Made by a program: the position numbers and the translations under genes | Shown here: positions 51,197 through 59,467 of the stretch, in pieces | How the letters are laid out: every line of letters starts with the position of its first letter | How positions within the stretch are numbered: position 1 is the first letter of the stretch | Notes under the pieces: generated by a model | Told to the model about the DNA's origin: nothing | What the model saw: only the letters and a program-made list of their open reading frames with translations | The model's database searches: none | Assembly (NCBI GenBank): GCA_013334925.1 | Contig: JAAXWP010000001.1 | Coordinates: 62,001-126,000 of the forward strand | Source of the DNA: Chlorobiaceae bacterium | Lineage (GTDB): Bacteria > Bacteroidota > Chlorobiia > Chlorobiales > Chlorobiaceae | Length of the DNA stretch: 64,000 bases | Direction of reading: 5' to 3'

Positions 51197-51212
51197 ACAC
51201 CGGAAACGGTGT
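51197..51212 (+). terminator. GAAA-loop hairpin after rplQ
   Basis: A 6-bp stem acaccg/cggtgt closed by gaaa lies 12 bases past the rplQ stop, without a T run. A second, longer pairing (gatagtcatcg against cgatgactatc) spans the ends of rplQ and rsmG. It may help stop transcription between these convergent genes. Confidence 0.4.
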
Positions 51213-51248
51213 CAGAAACACGATAGTCATCGTTTGCTGGATGAAAGA

Positions 51249-51902
51249 TCACCAGCGGGCGATGACTATCTGCTTTTCAGAAAACAGGGGGCTGATTTCA
51301 CTGATGGGAAGACGGTCTACCGAAGCGGGAAACCCGAGATGGCGCTCGCGATGCATCACGGCATCACCGATCTCTTTGTCCAGATTCCCTCCCTTGAGGC
51401 AGATCAGCACACCATCGTGTTTCAGCAGTCTTGCCGAATAAGCGCAAAGCTCTTCGAGAGGCGCAACCTGGCGGCTAAGCACGGTATCGAACAGCAAGCC
51501 CTTGAGTTCCTCGACACGGGAGTGCAGCGTCATGACGTTGTCAAGGCCGAGCTCTCCGGCCATGGCTTTGCACGCAGCGATCTTCTTTCCGGTAGAATCC
51601 ACGAGCAGGAACGAGGTCTTGGGAAACAGTATCCCAAGCGGGATGCCAGGAAGCCCACCTCCGGTTCCCAGGTCGAGTACCTTCTCTCCTGCAGTGAAAT
51701 CGTGGACGCGGCAGATCAGCAGCGAGTGGAAAACATGCTTGAGAATGATCGGAGCATCCTCTTTTCTGCTGATAAGGTTGACTTTGTTGTTCCACTCCTC
51801 GAGCAATTCGGTATACCTGACCAGTTTACCGAGCATCTCGTCATTTGCCGGAATAGCGTGATCGCGGCAGAGATCTTTGATCAGTTGCAGGTTGTTCTGC
51901 AT
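51249..51902 (-). CDS. rsmG: 16S rRNA (guanine-527-N7) methyltransferase
   Basis: RsmG (GidB) methylates G527 in the 16S rRNA. The 217 residues include [18 protein letters not shown], the SAM site [46 protein letters not shown] and the catalytic-region segment [25 protein letters not shown]. It converges on rplQ and is transcribed from near 51930. Confidence 0.95.
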   Translation of the reverse strand: MQNNLQLIKDLCRDHAIPANDEMLGKLVRYTELLEEWNNKVNLISRKEDAPIILKHVFHSLLICRVHDFTAGEKVLDLGTGGGLPGIPLGILFPKTSFLLVDSTGKKIAACKAMAGELGLDNVMTLHSRVEELKGLLFDTVLSRQVAPLEELCAYSARLLKHDGVLICLKGGNLDKEIGDAVMHRERHLGFPASVDRLPISEISPLFSEKQIVIARW

Positions 51903-52080
51903 AGGGCACTCATGTGATTCAGACGATTGAAAAAAAGGACAACAGGAAAAAACGATATTTTGCCGGCAAAGGCAAATCTGAGGTTTAGCTCATGCTGAAG
52001 GTGATGCATCAGATGAAAATGTTGTAAATTTAAGAAGCTGACAAATTACCTACCAAAGTATCTGAACGACAGCTAACCGC

Positions 52081-53193
52081 ATGACCCAGATTCCCGACAG
52101 TCACCTCTATGCCATCATTATGGCGGGAGGCATCGGAAGCAACCTCTGGCCCTTTTCAAGAAAGAAAACTCCAAAGCAGTTTCTCAGACTCTTCGATGGA
52201 TGCACGATGCTCCAGAGTACAGTCAAAAGGATTGCAGGGGCGGTTCCTCCCGATAACATCTACATCATTACCGGACGGCAGCATGCCCGTCTGATCAATG
52301 AGTACCTTCCGGATTTTGACCCACGGAACGTGATCGTGGAGCCGGCCGTACGAGATACGGCACCGTGCATTGCCCTCGCCACAACCTACATCAGAAAACG
52401 GGATCCTGACGCCGTTACGGTCGTCCTGCCATCAGATCATCTCGTGTTCGATGAGGAGCAGTTTCTGAGGACCGTCAGGAAGGGGGCGGTACTTGCCAGG
52501 GAAAAGGAGGGGCTCGTCACGATCGGCATTCATCCGGACCGACCGGAGACCCGGTACGGTTATATCCAGGCGGAGCCTACGGTGATGCTTGAGGACGAAG
52601 GTTCACTGTATCCCGAGATTCAGCAGTTCCGGGTGAAGACCTTTGCAGAAAAACCCGACCTGCAAACGGCTATCCAGTTTATCCAGAGTCGCGATTTCTG
52701 GTGGAACAGCGGTGTGTTCATCTGGCATGTGGACGTCATCGACCGGGAGTTCAGACGCTCGATGTCGGAGCTGTACCAGGATATGATGACCGTTCACGCC
52801 CATCTGGGGACTGAACGTGAAGAGTCGGTTATCGAGGATGTTTACAGCTGGATTCATCCGATCTCGATCGATTACGCCGTCATGGAGAAGGCGGAAAAGG
52901 TGTTCATGCTCGCTGGCAACTTCGGCTGGACCGATCTCGGGTGCTGGGACGAGGTGATCAAGGTGCTCGGAGGTGAAGGGCGGGAGAAAGACGGTCCCGA
53001 AGTTATCCGGCTCGATTCGGACAACGTCTTCGTTCGCAAGCAGAACGGAAAGGCTGTGGTGACCATCGGTGTCAGGGACCTTATCGTGATCGATACACCC
53101 GACGCCCTGATGATCTGCAACTCAGGATCATCGCTCGATGTCCGCAAGGTGGTGGATACCATGAGAAGGGAGGGGCTGGACCGCTATCTGTGA
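52081..53193 (+). CDS. manC: mannose-1-phosphate guanylyltransferase-like protein with altered signature
   Basis: It would make GDP-mannose from GTP and mannose-1-phosphate for glycan or cofactor synthesis. The 370 residues hold the nucleotidyltransferase half only; the isomerase half of bifunctional ManC/AlgA proteins is absent. The signature reads AGGIGSNLWPFSRKKTPKQF (residues 15-34), with Asn21 where the family has Arg that binds the nucleotide phosphates. VVLPSDHLVFDE, TRYGYIQAE, FAEKPDLQTAIQF, WWNSGVFIWHVD, SIDYAVMEKAEKVFMLAGNFGWTDLGCWDE are otherwise well kept. Activity is therefore uncertain, or the motif is a tolerated variant. Confidence 0.83.
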   Translation: MTQIPDSHLYAIIMAGGIGSNLWPFSRKKTPKQFLRLFDGCTMLQSTVKRIAGAVPPDNIYIITGRQHARLINEYLPDFDPRNVIVEPAVRDTAPCIALATTYIRKRDPDAVTVVLPSDHLVFDEEQFLRTVRKGAVLAREKEGLVTIGIHPDRPETRYGYIQAEPTVMLEDEGSLYPEIQQFRVKTFAEKPDLQTAIQFIQSRDFWWNSGVFIWHVDVIDREFRRSMSELYQDMMTVHAHLGTEREESVIEDVYSWIHPISIDYAVMEKAEKVFMLAGNFGWTDLGCWDEVIKVLGGEGREKDGPEVIRLDSDNVFVRKQNGKAVVTIGVRDLIVIDTPDALMICNSGSSLDVRKVVDTMRREGLDRYL

Positions 53194-53209
53194 GGGGTAA
53201 GGCGACGCG

Positions 53210-53263
53210 ATGGACTTCATGGACCTGATGGACGGAATGGACACAATGGACTGAATGGACGAA
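53210..53263. repeat. six-copy 9-bp tandem repeat (ATGGACnnn)
   Basis: Six units of nine bases each start with atggac followed by variable triplets ttc, ctg, gga, aca, tga and gaa, in one unbroken array directly after manC. The perfect hexamer with a degenerate spacer suggests a protein- or DNA-binding array, or a minisatellite. It does not form a coding frame: it encodes Met-Asp-X repeats with a stop in unit five. Confidence 0.75.
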
Positions 53264-53391
53264 TTGCCTGTTGACCTCCGGGTTTCGGCCTCTCAGATTC
53301 AGGAGGGATTTATCCCGACGGACATTACTGACTGCTTGCATTTTCTTTTCTTGAATAGCCCCGGGCTTCAGCCCGGGGGTAACGCCCCCCC
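53264..53391. repeat. intergenic stretch with CCCCGGGCT inverted repeat
   Basis: At 53359-53378 ccccgggct and agcccgggg flank two bases, a compact perfect palindrome-like hairpin of a type widely dispersed in bacterial intergenic regions. Otherwise no gene is seen. Confidence 0.5.
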
Positions 53392-53437
53392 AAAAAAAAG
53401 AAGAGGTCGGCTTCCCGCAAGGGGAGCCGACCTCTTC
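53392..53437 (-). terminator. strong terminator after cysS
   Basis: A 17-bp stem (53400-53416 with 53421-53437, one G-T pair) closed by gcaa is flanked on the left by eight A (53392-53399). Read on the minus strand this is a GC-rich hairpin followed by a U run, right after the cysS stop. On the plus strand it could also work weakly. Confidence 0.9.
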
Positions 53438-53458
53438 TTCAATACCGGTACGCTTTCA

Positions 53459-54910
53459 TCACTTCTTCTTCGACCAGGTCGTGCCCTCCTTGGTATCCTT
53501 GAGCTCGATGCCCTTGTCGATCAGCAGGTCCCTGATTCTGTCGCTGGTGGCGAAATCCTTGCGGGCTCTTGCCTCCTTGCGCAGTTCCAGCAGGACGCTC
53601 ATGACCTCCTCGAGGGTCTCTCCTCCCTCTGCTCCATCCTGTGACATGATCTCGTCACGACTTTTCAGAATGCCGAGAACCTCGCCTGCATAGCTCTCGA
53701 GGTAGGCGAGCGCCTCCTTTGCCGATTCCGGCGAGAGACCTTCCGCCCGATCGAGTGAACTGTTCAGCGCCTTGATGAACTCGAAGATTACCGAGACGGC
53801 AACCGGGGTGTTGAAATCGTCGTTCAGCGCGTCAGCACTCTTGTCAGCGAAAGACTGCACGTCGAGCGACCCGGTGCCTGCCGGCGCATCGAGCAGTCGC
53901 TTGCAGGTCTCCTGGAGCTTCGTGAAGCCGGACTGCGATGCACGGATTGCAGCATCCGAGAAATCGAGCGGAGAGCGGTAGTGCGACTGCAGAATGAAGA
54001 ACCTGATGACCATCGGATCGAAGCTCTTGTAGAGCTCCTTGAGCGTGACGAAGTTGCCGAGCGATTTGCCCATCTTGGTGCCATCGACGGTCACCATGTT
54101 GTTGTGCATCCAGTAGCGTACGAACGGTTTGTCCGTTGCGGCTTCAGACTGCGCGATTTCGCAATCGTGGTGCGGGAACTTGTTCTCCATGCCGCCACCG
54201 TGGATATCGATGGTCTCGCCAAGATACTTCATGGCCATGGCCGAACATTCGAGATGCCATCCCGGGTACCCTTCACCCCAGGGCGACATCCACTTCATGA
54301 GGTGGCTTGCTTCGGCTCTCTTCCAGAGCGCGAAATCAGAGGGATGGCGTTTGTCCGAGCGCTGCTCGACGCGACCTCCGGCCTGCAGGGCAGACTGGTC
54401 GGTGCGGCCGGAGAGGCGTCCGTAACCGGGAAACGATTCGACGGAGAAGTAGATATTGCCGTTGGATTCGTAAGCATGCCCTTTTTCGATCAGGCGTGAG
54501 ACGAGTTCGATCTGTTCCGGAATGTGGCCCGTTGCGGTCGGTGAGATGTTCGGCCGCATGACGCCGAGCCGGTCCATATCCTCGAAGTAGCTGCGCGTGT
54601 AGGACTGTGCGATCTCCATCGGATCGATCATCTCGCGTCGAGCCTGCTTTTCGATCTTGTCCTCGCCCTCGTCAGCGTCGTCGGTCAGGTGGCCAACGTC
54701 GGTGATGTTCTGGACATACCTGACCTTGTAGCCGAGATGGCGCATCCAGCGAACGACCACATCGAACGAGACGTAGCTCTTGGCATGGCCGAGATGCGCA
54801 TGGCCGTAGACCGTCGGTCCGCAGACATACATGCTGACCAGCCCGGGAATGAGCGGTTCGAAGGTATCCTTTGAACGGGTGAGCGAATTATAGATTTGCA
54901 GAGAGGACAT
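53459..54910 (-). CDS. cysS: cysteinyl-tRNA synthetase
   Basis: It charges tRNA(Cys). I start it at 54910 (MSSLQIYNSLTRSKD), 483 residues; the frame extends 14 codons upstream without family resemblance. The class I HIGH motif is HLGHAKSY, with the zinc ligand Cys in MYVCGPTVYGHA; the KMSKS motif reads KMGKSLGNF. The ERGG-like region (WHLECSAMAMKYLGETIDIHGGGMENKFPHHDCEIAQSEAATDKPFVRYWMHNNMVTVDG) is clear. The strong terminator follows it. Confidence 0.96.
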   Translation of the reverse strand: MSSLQIYNSLTRSKDTFEPLIPGLVSMYVCGPTVYGHAHLGHAKSYVSFDVVVRWMRHLGYKVRYVQNITDVGHLTDDADEGEDKIEKQARREMIDPMEIAQSYTRSYFEDMDRLGVMRPNISPTATGHIPEQIELVSRLIEKGHAYESNGNIYFSVESFPGYGRLSGRTDQSALQAGGRVEQRSDKRHPSDFALWKRAEASHLMKWMSPWGEGYPGWHLECSAMAMKYLGETIDIHGGGMENKFPHHDCEIAQSEAATDKPFVRYWMHNNMVTVDGTKMGKSLGNFVTLKELYKSFDPMVIRFFILQSHYRSPLDFSDAAIRASQSGFTKLQETCKRLLDAPAGTGSLDVQSFADKSADALNDDFNTPVAVSVIFEFIKALNSSLDRAEGLSPESAKEALAYLESYAGEVLGILKSRDEIMSQDGAEGGETLEEVMSVLLELRKEARARKDFATSDRIRDLLIDKGIELKDTKEGTTWSKKK

Positions 54911-55258
54911 CCGGTTATGTATTAAATGGTTGCTTCGTTCAGGGAGTGTCATGAAAGTTAAGCATTTGGGTTTTCAGGGCAAGGCCTTTTAGCCCAGCCG
55001 TGCCTGAATTACAGCAAATACCATACCGTCATCCACGGTTTTGCGTCATCTGCCCGGATAGTTGCATAAACACATCAGCGAGGCCTGCCTTTGCAATCCG
55101 GTGCGGGTACGGGAGGACTTTGAGACTGTCTCAGAAGTACAATCGATGAGGCCCCGGCTTCTCAGTTTGTTTCCGTAAATATTTCCTGCAGTTCCGGAGT
55201 TCAGCTGAATCCACCCCTGCCGCAAAGCATCGGCATACGGCATTTTTTTCGTGAAATC
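54911..55258. other. intergenic region upstream of a small broken gene
   Basis: No supported gene lies here. The motif ctgtctcagaag at 55126-55137 is the same as in the left end of the MITE-like element at 16463-16474, so this may be a remnant of the same repeat type. Minus-strand frames across 55046-55481 are likely shadows. Confidence 0.45.
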
Positions 55259-55431
55259 GTGAAAGAACGCGATAAGCCAGCCGTAAAACCGGTAGTAGCT
55301 GCTCCCGTTGCAGAAACCAGGAAGGCCGGGTTACCGAATGCCGATGTAAAAAGAGGGGTGTGAAGAAAAAGGCTTCTGAAAAGAAGACGTCAAAGAAAGA
55401 GGAAGCGCCGAAACCTGAAGCATCGAAGTAA
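55259..55431 (+). pseudogene. small Lys/Ala/Pro-rich ORF broken by a one-base homopolymer frameshift
   Basis: From GTG 55259 the frame reads VKERDKPAVKPVVAAPVAET, then RKAGLPNADVKRGV and stops. If one A is added to the A-run at 55348-55352 the frame continues as KKRGVKKKASEKKTSKKEEA and ends at taa 55429-55431 (PKPEASK). Total length would be about 57 residues, strongly basic, like the tails of nucleoid or ribosome-associated proteins. A good hairpin terminator lies 104 bases downstream. I do not recognise a family, and the start has no clear ribosome binding site. It could be a decayed gene, a sequencing error or a slippage site. Confidence 0.4.
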
Positions 55432-55534
55432 GCCTCAGGCCTGGTCCATCGATTTTCCGGGTGATTTGGTTGGTAACGCATCAGGTGCGTTGGTTATGGT
55501 TATCCGGTAGATCAGGACCGCGGTATTTTTCCGG

Positions 55535-55566
55535 AAAAGCCCCTTTTCAGTGAGGGGCTTTTTTAT
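55535..55566 (+). terminator. rho-independent terminator
   Basis: aaaagcccc (55535-55543) pairs with ggggctttt (55554-55562), a short loop between, and T continues to 55565. It ends a plus-strand transcript coming from the small Lys-rich ORF region and supports that a transcript exists there. Confidence 0.8.
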
Positions 55567-55934
55567 TGCCAGTTTATCAATCAGGGAAATGGCAGCCAGG
55601 CATGGACGGACTGAATGCGCAATTGTTTCCTGTTTTGCCCGTCTCGGGAGAATCCAGGCTCGAACGGCACGTTGCGCCTTGTTTCGACCGATCAGTCAAC
55701 CATTATCAGTACTGAATCCATCGCAATCGGAGCGTAGTGGTACCTCTATGGTTCCCCTGCCCGATACCTGAATGTTCTCATGCATCAGCGAACGTTAAAC
55801 ATGATGCCTGCCGAATTCGTAAATTGTCGAAAGCGGCGGGCTTGAGTTGTGTTTGCTTGTATAGTGCACCTCTCCGCCGATCATCCCGCTTAAAAGAAGG
55901 TATCGGCTGTTCCTGCAACCAGACGTAACCCGCA
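55567..55934. other. intergenic region, no gene seen
   Basis: About 370 bases before the Rieske-glutamate synthase gene. The small frames here show no recognisable features. It should contain the promoter of the next gene. Confidence 0.45.
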
Positions 55935-57569
55935 ATGAATCAGAGTGTTTCACCGAAAAAGGTCAAAGTCTCCACCTGGAGCGAACTGCAGGATGGCAAG
56001 CCTCGTTATGCCCTGGTTGGAGAGGTCGACCTGGTCGTGATCTTGCACGGGGATGAGGTCTCGGTACTTTACGGACGTTGCCTGCACCGCGGAGGACTCA
56101 TGTCCGACGGCATTGTGGAAGGTAAAAATCTCATCTGCGGTCTGCATGGCTGGGATTACCGGATCGATTCCGGCGTGAGCCAGTACAATAACGATGAGGC
56201 GCTCTATCGATTCCAGACATGGACCGACCAGGCGGCCGATGCGGTGTACGTCGACGAAAACGAAGTGGCGGAGTGGGCGCGAAGTCATCCGCAGCCCTGG
56301 AATCGCGAGGTTTACCAGGGACTCTATGCCGATATCCACGGAGGAGCTGAAGAGCCCTGGAACAACTATATCCACCAGCTTGCCGGGAAAGATCCGTCAG
56401 GATTCTCAGCTCAGGGGCCGATATCGGCCATGGGCGTGCCGATCGGCACGCTGCCGAAATGGGATGACATCCAGATCCTGACCGCCCAGCTTGCCATCCA
56501 GCCTCTCGATGACGACGCACCCGTCGGAACAGAAGTGGTCATAGGGCCAAGGGCTGCAAGGCCGCTACACCTCAAGATTCCCCTGCTGGTTACCGACATG
56601 AGCTACGGGGCGCTCGGACGGGAAGTCAAGATCGCTCTTGCCCGTGGCGCGGAAATGGCCGGAACCGGTATCTGTTCAGGGGAGGGCGGGATGCTTGAAG
56701 CCGAACGGGCCGAAAACACCCGATACTTTTACGAACTCGCTCCGGCGGGATTCGGATGGAATATCGAGCAGGTCACCCGTTGTCAGGCTTTTCACTTCAA
56801 AGCCGGTCAGGCTGCCAAAACCGGGGTCGGCGGTCTGTTGCCGGCTGACAAGGTCACCGAAGAAATTGCCCTGGTTCGTGGATTGGAACCGCACAAAGAT
56901 GCCCATGCCCCATCCCATTTTCGCGACCTGCGCACTCCGGCAGACTTCGCGCGTATGGCTGACCGCATCCGGGAAGCGACCGGAGGCATCCCGATCGGCT
57001 TCAAACTTTCGGCACAGCACATCGAAGAGGATCTCGATTTTGTCATCGATGCCAGCGCAGACTACATCATTCTCGATGGCCGGGGCGGCGGCACCGGAGC
57101 GTCTCCCAATCTGCTGAAAAACAACATCTCCGTTCCGACCATACCAGCCCTGGCCCGGGCGCGAAAACATCTCGACAAACGGGCAGCAACGCATATCAGC
57201 CTGATTATCACCGGAGGCCTGCGTACCGAGTCCGATTTCATCAAGGCTTTTGCGCTTGGCGCCGATGCCGTCGCACTGGGCAATGCCGCGATTCAGGCTG
57301 CCGGTTGCCTTGGTATGCGCGCCTGTCACAACAACAACTGTCCGGTCGGCGTCGCAACCCAGGACCCTCTGCTGCGCGAGCGCCTTTCGATCGACCGGGC
57401 AGCCCAGCGTGTCTATCGCTTTCTGCTCAACTCCGTCGCCATGATGCAGGTGATGTCGAGGGCCTGCGGTCACGATCACCTCAGTGGTTTTTCCAGCAGT
57501 GACCTGATAAGCTGGAAGCAGGAGATGACCGCACTGGCCGGAATTCGTTACGGAGGCGTCGCCGGGTAA
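55935..57569 (+). CDS. Rieske [2Fe-2S] - glutamate synthase (FMN) fusion protein
   Basis: The 544 residues join two modules. Residues about 10-110 are a Rieske ferredoxin domain with both binding pairs, C49-L-H51 and C68-G-L-H71 (CxH-x16-CxxH). From about residue 170 there is a glutamate synthase large-subunit FMN/alpha-barrel domain: PLLVTDMSYGALGREVKIALARGAEMAGTGICSGEGGM, SADYIILDGRGGGTGASP, and the [3Fe-4S] cysteines C458, C464, C469 in CLGMRACHNNNCPVGVATQ. The glutaminase domain of true GltB is missing. It is probably an electron-transferring oxidoreductase with glutamate-synthase-like chemistry; its substrate is unknown. It stands alone. Confidence 0.88.
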   Translation: MNQSVSPKKVKVSTWSELQDGKPRYALVGEVDLVVILHGDEVSVLYGRCLHRGGLMSDGIVEGKNLICGLHGWDYRIDSGVSQYNNDEALYRFQTWTDQAADAVYVDENEVAEWARSHPQPWNREVYQGLYADIHGGAEEPWNNYIHQLAGKDPSGFSAQGPISAMGVPIGTLPKWDDIQILTAQLAIQPLDDDAPVGTEVVIGPRAARPLHLKIPLLVTDMSYGALGREVKIALARGAEMAGTGICSGEGGMLEAERAENTRYFYELAPAGFGWNIEQVTRCQAFHFKAGQAAKTGVGGLLPADKVTEEIALVRGLEPHKDAHAPSHFRDLRTPADFARMADRIREATGGIPIGFKLSAQHIEEDLDFVIDASADYIILDGRGGGTGASPNLLKNNISVPTIPALARARKHLDKRAATHISLIITGGLRTESDFIKAFALGADAVALGNAAIQAAGCLGMRACHNNNCPVGVATQDPLLRERLSIDRAAQRVYRFLLNSVAMMQVMSRACGHDHLSGFSSSDLISWKQEMTALAGIRYGGVAG

Positions 57570-57831
57570 AGATAATGCGCAATACGAGTTGAGCACTTGA
57601 GGGGCATTCATGACCAGGGGCATGAATATGCCGGCTGTTCAATCCTGTATGGCTTATTTGGAAAACATGCTCGGCAAATCTCTTTTCCTGATCCAGGAGA
57701 ACAGGTGGATTTATTGCCATTATCGTGTTTCACGGGTCATATCGATACCCGGCTGATAGAGCTTGCCGAGGTTACTTCATTAGTGATTTAACGCATTAAA
57801 AAACCGCTCGATAATCTAATCCGAAGCTGAA

Positions 57832-58053
57832 ATGAAAAAGCATTTTGATGCGCCGACCGTGATTATCATTATCATCACTTTTGTGTTGTTTGCGATTGCC
57901 CTTTTTGTCAAGGGCTTTACACACGACCTGCTTCTGGAGGCGGGTGTATTTCTGATTTCTGTAAAACTCATTCTGTTGGGTTACAAGAACAGCGTCACAA
58001 ACAGTAAACTGCTGGAAGAGCTTCAGGAGATCAAGAGGCGGCTGAAAGAGTGA
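57832..58053 (+). CDS. small two-span membrane protein
   Basis: The 73 residues contain two hydrophobic segments (about 9-28 TVIIIIITFVLFAIALFVKG and 35-50 LEAGVFLISVKLILLG) and a short charged helix, NSKLLEELQEIKRRLKE. It is likely a small inner-membrane protein with a cytosolic coiled coil. No family is recognised. The preceding gap of about 260 bases has no other supported gene. Confidence 0.55.
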   Translation: MKKHFDAPTVIIIIITFVLFAIALFVKGFTHDLLLEAGVFLISVKLILLGYKNSVTNSKLLEELQEIKRRLKE

Positions 58054-58142
58054 ATCAGTCAGCAATGTTTCTGAAGGTGTGGTGCCCGGGCATGGCTTCT
58101 GGTGCGCTCAAACGATTGGACAACTATTTAATGTTCAGGTGA

Positions 58143-58466
58143 ATGAAGGATCGTTACTCTATGGTACTTGTGACAGGTATCAGTGTACTGCACTGGATTG
58201 TTTTCACGATCCTCTCTGGTTACTCTTCGGGAGGTGGGGCGGTCGCCGGATCAGCACCCGCATGGCTTGAAACGGTCACCTGGATTTTAGGTTCTCCGCT
58301 GATCTATTTACTCAAGTCGGATATGTCTGCGTTCATGGTCAATGGCATCAGGTGGTGGGGAGACGACTCGAACCTGCTGCTTGCCATGTCCGTACTTAAC
58401 TCGGCAATCTGGGGTACCGGGATTGGCGGTATCATTCAGGCCCGGCGGCAGAGCTTACAGAGCTGA
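58143..58466 (+). CDS. small membrane protein, unknown
   Basis: The 107 residues have about three hydrophobic segments (VLVTGISVLHWIVFTILSGYSS, WILGSPLIYLLK, LLLAMSVLNSAIWGTGIGGII). No family is recognised. It follows the 73-residue gene on the same strand with a 90-base gap. The open frame starting at 58079 overlaps it in a different frame and looks spurious. Confidence 0.55.
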   Translation: MKDRYSMVLVTGISVLHWIVFTILSGYSSGGGAVAGSAPAWLETVTWILGSPLIYLLKSDMSAFMVNGIRWWGDDSNLLLAMSVLNSAIWGTGIGGIIQARRQSLQS

Positions 58467-58713
58467 ACGGCGCGAGCATCTGACGAAAGGGGCGTGCGCA
58501 TGGCGGGTTTGGGTGACAAACAGCGCGTTACGCCAGATATTGCTTTGAGTATGATGTATAATGCGCGAAGAATTTGTAAATTCCTGCATGAGATAAAGTT
58601 CGTTTTTTATTTGGGATTATTTGCCTTGCCAGGCACCGCTCCCGGAAAAATCGACTCATCGTCCCCGTCTGAAGAGAAGGCTAAGTTCACCTAACTTTCA
58701 AGACAAAGACCTC

Positions 58714-59196
58714 ATGCCGCGTTATACACCGGAACAGCTCGCCAAGCGCAATGCATCCGTCTGGACAGAAATCCAGATCAAACTCGCTCCCATCCAGTTT
58801 CTCATCTTTCTCACCGGCATCGTGCTGAACACGCTCTATGCCAACCACATCATCGACATCAAGTTTTACTGGATCAGCGTCGCACTGCTTTTCAAGACCC
58901 TCTTTTTCGTCGTGCTTTTCATAACCGGTATGTTCTTTGAAAAGGACATTTTCGGCAAATGGGTCTTCTCGAAAGAGTTTTTCTGGGAGGATGTCGGCAG
59001 TTCCATCGCCACCGTCTTCCATTTCCTCTATTTCATTCTCGCATGGAAGGGATTACCCGAAAATATCCTGGTGATCGGTGCATACCTGGCCTACCTGAGC
59101 TATATCCTCAACGCCATCCAATATCTGGTCAGGATCTGGCTCGAGAAAAGTCACGAACGGAAAGTGAAGCTGAAAGCGGGTGTCGAAGAAGCCTGA
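58714..59196 (+). CDS. bchF/bchV: (bacterio)chlorophyllide vinyl hydratase, BchF/BchV family
   Basis: The family adds water to the C-3 vinyl of (bacterio)chlorophyllides, giving the 3-hydroxyethyl group needed for bacteriochlorophyll c, d and e. The 160-residue product starts at ATG 58714 ([20 protein letters not shown]) and has about four membrane segments: [70 protein letters not shown]. The YTPEQ..KR(N/D)ASVWTEIQ start is a clear family mark. Green sulfur bacteria have two paralogues, BchF and BchV; sequence alone does not tell me which. It is not beside other bch genes here. Confidence 0.85.
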   Translation: MPRYTPEQLAKRNASVWTEIQIKLAPIQFLIFLTGIVLNTLYANHIIDIKFYWISVALLFKTLFFVVLFITGMFFEKDIFGKWVFSKEFFWEDVGSSIATVFHFLYFILAWKGLPENILVIGAYLAYLSYILNAIQYLVRIWLEKSHERKVKLKAGVEEA

Positions 59197-59226
59197 CCGC
59201 CTGAAAACCATATCACTGAACCAGCC

Positions 59227-59451
59227 ATGAACGAACGTTTCACATCACTCTGGAATATCACCTTCCTTGTTACCGGACCATTATGGGCGATGCTCGTCTG
59301 GATGATCTGGACCTCAGGACAGCTGCAAACCCCGGCGGATCGGCAGATTTTCCTGTGGGTGGTCATTCCGGCGTTTGCCTTCATCTACATCTTCGGGTTC
59401 ATCGTCGCCAGACGACATTTTAAAAAACTGGGCTCCGGATCCCCACGCTGA
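59227..59451 (+). CDS. small two-span membrane protein
   Basis: The 74 residues hold two hydrophobic helices (about 8-28 LWNITFLVTGPLWAMLVWMIW and 43-61 FLWVVIPAFAFIYIFGFIV) separated by a short polar loop. It starts 30 bases after the hydratase gene, so it may be co-transcribed. It ends 16 bases before the acetyltransferase start. No family is recognised. Confidence 0.55.
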   Translation: MNERFTSLWNITFLVTGPLWAMLVWMIWTSGQLQTPADRQIFLWVVIPAFAFIYIFGFIVARRHFKKLGSGSPR

Positions 59452-59467
59452 ACCAGTCCATTGCTGT

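Noticed and set aside
55046-55481. Minus-strand frames in the cysS-Rieske gap (two overlapping frames)
   Set aside because: Possible transposase remnants were considered, but no transposase motif or start signal is clear.
56676-57623. 315-codon minus-strand frame over the Rieske-glutamate synthase gene
   Set aside because: No recognisable motifs, while the plus strand has complete cluster and FMN motifs.
57597-57791. 64-codon plus-strand frame after the Rieske fusion
   Set aside because: No motif, no good ribosome site and low-complexity composition.
58494-58694. 66-codon plus-strand frame before the hydratase gene
   Set aside because: No family resemblance and an uncertain ribosome site; left as leader of the hydratase gene.
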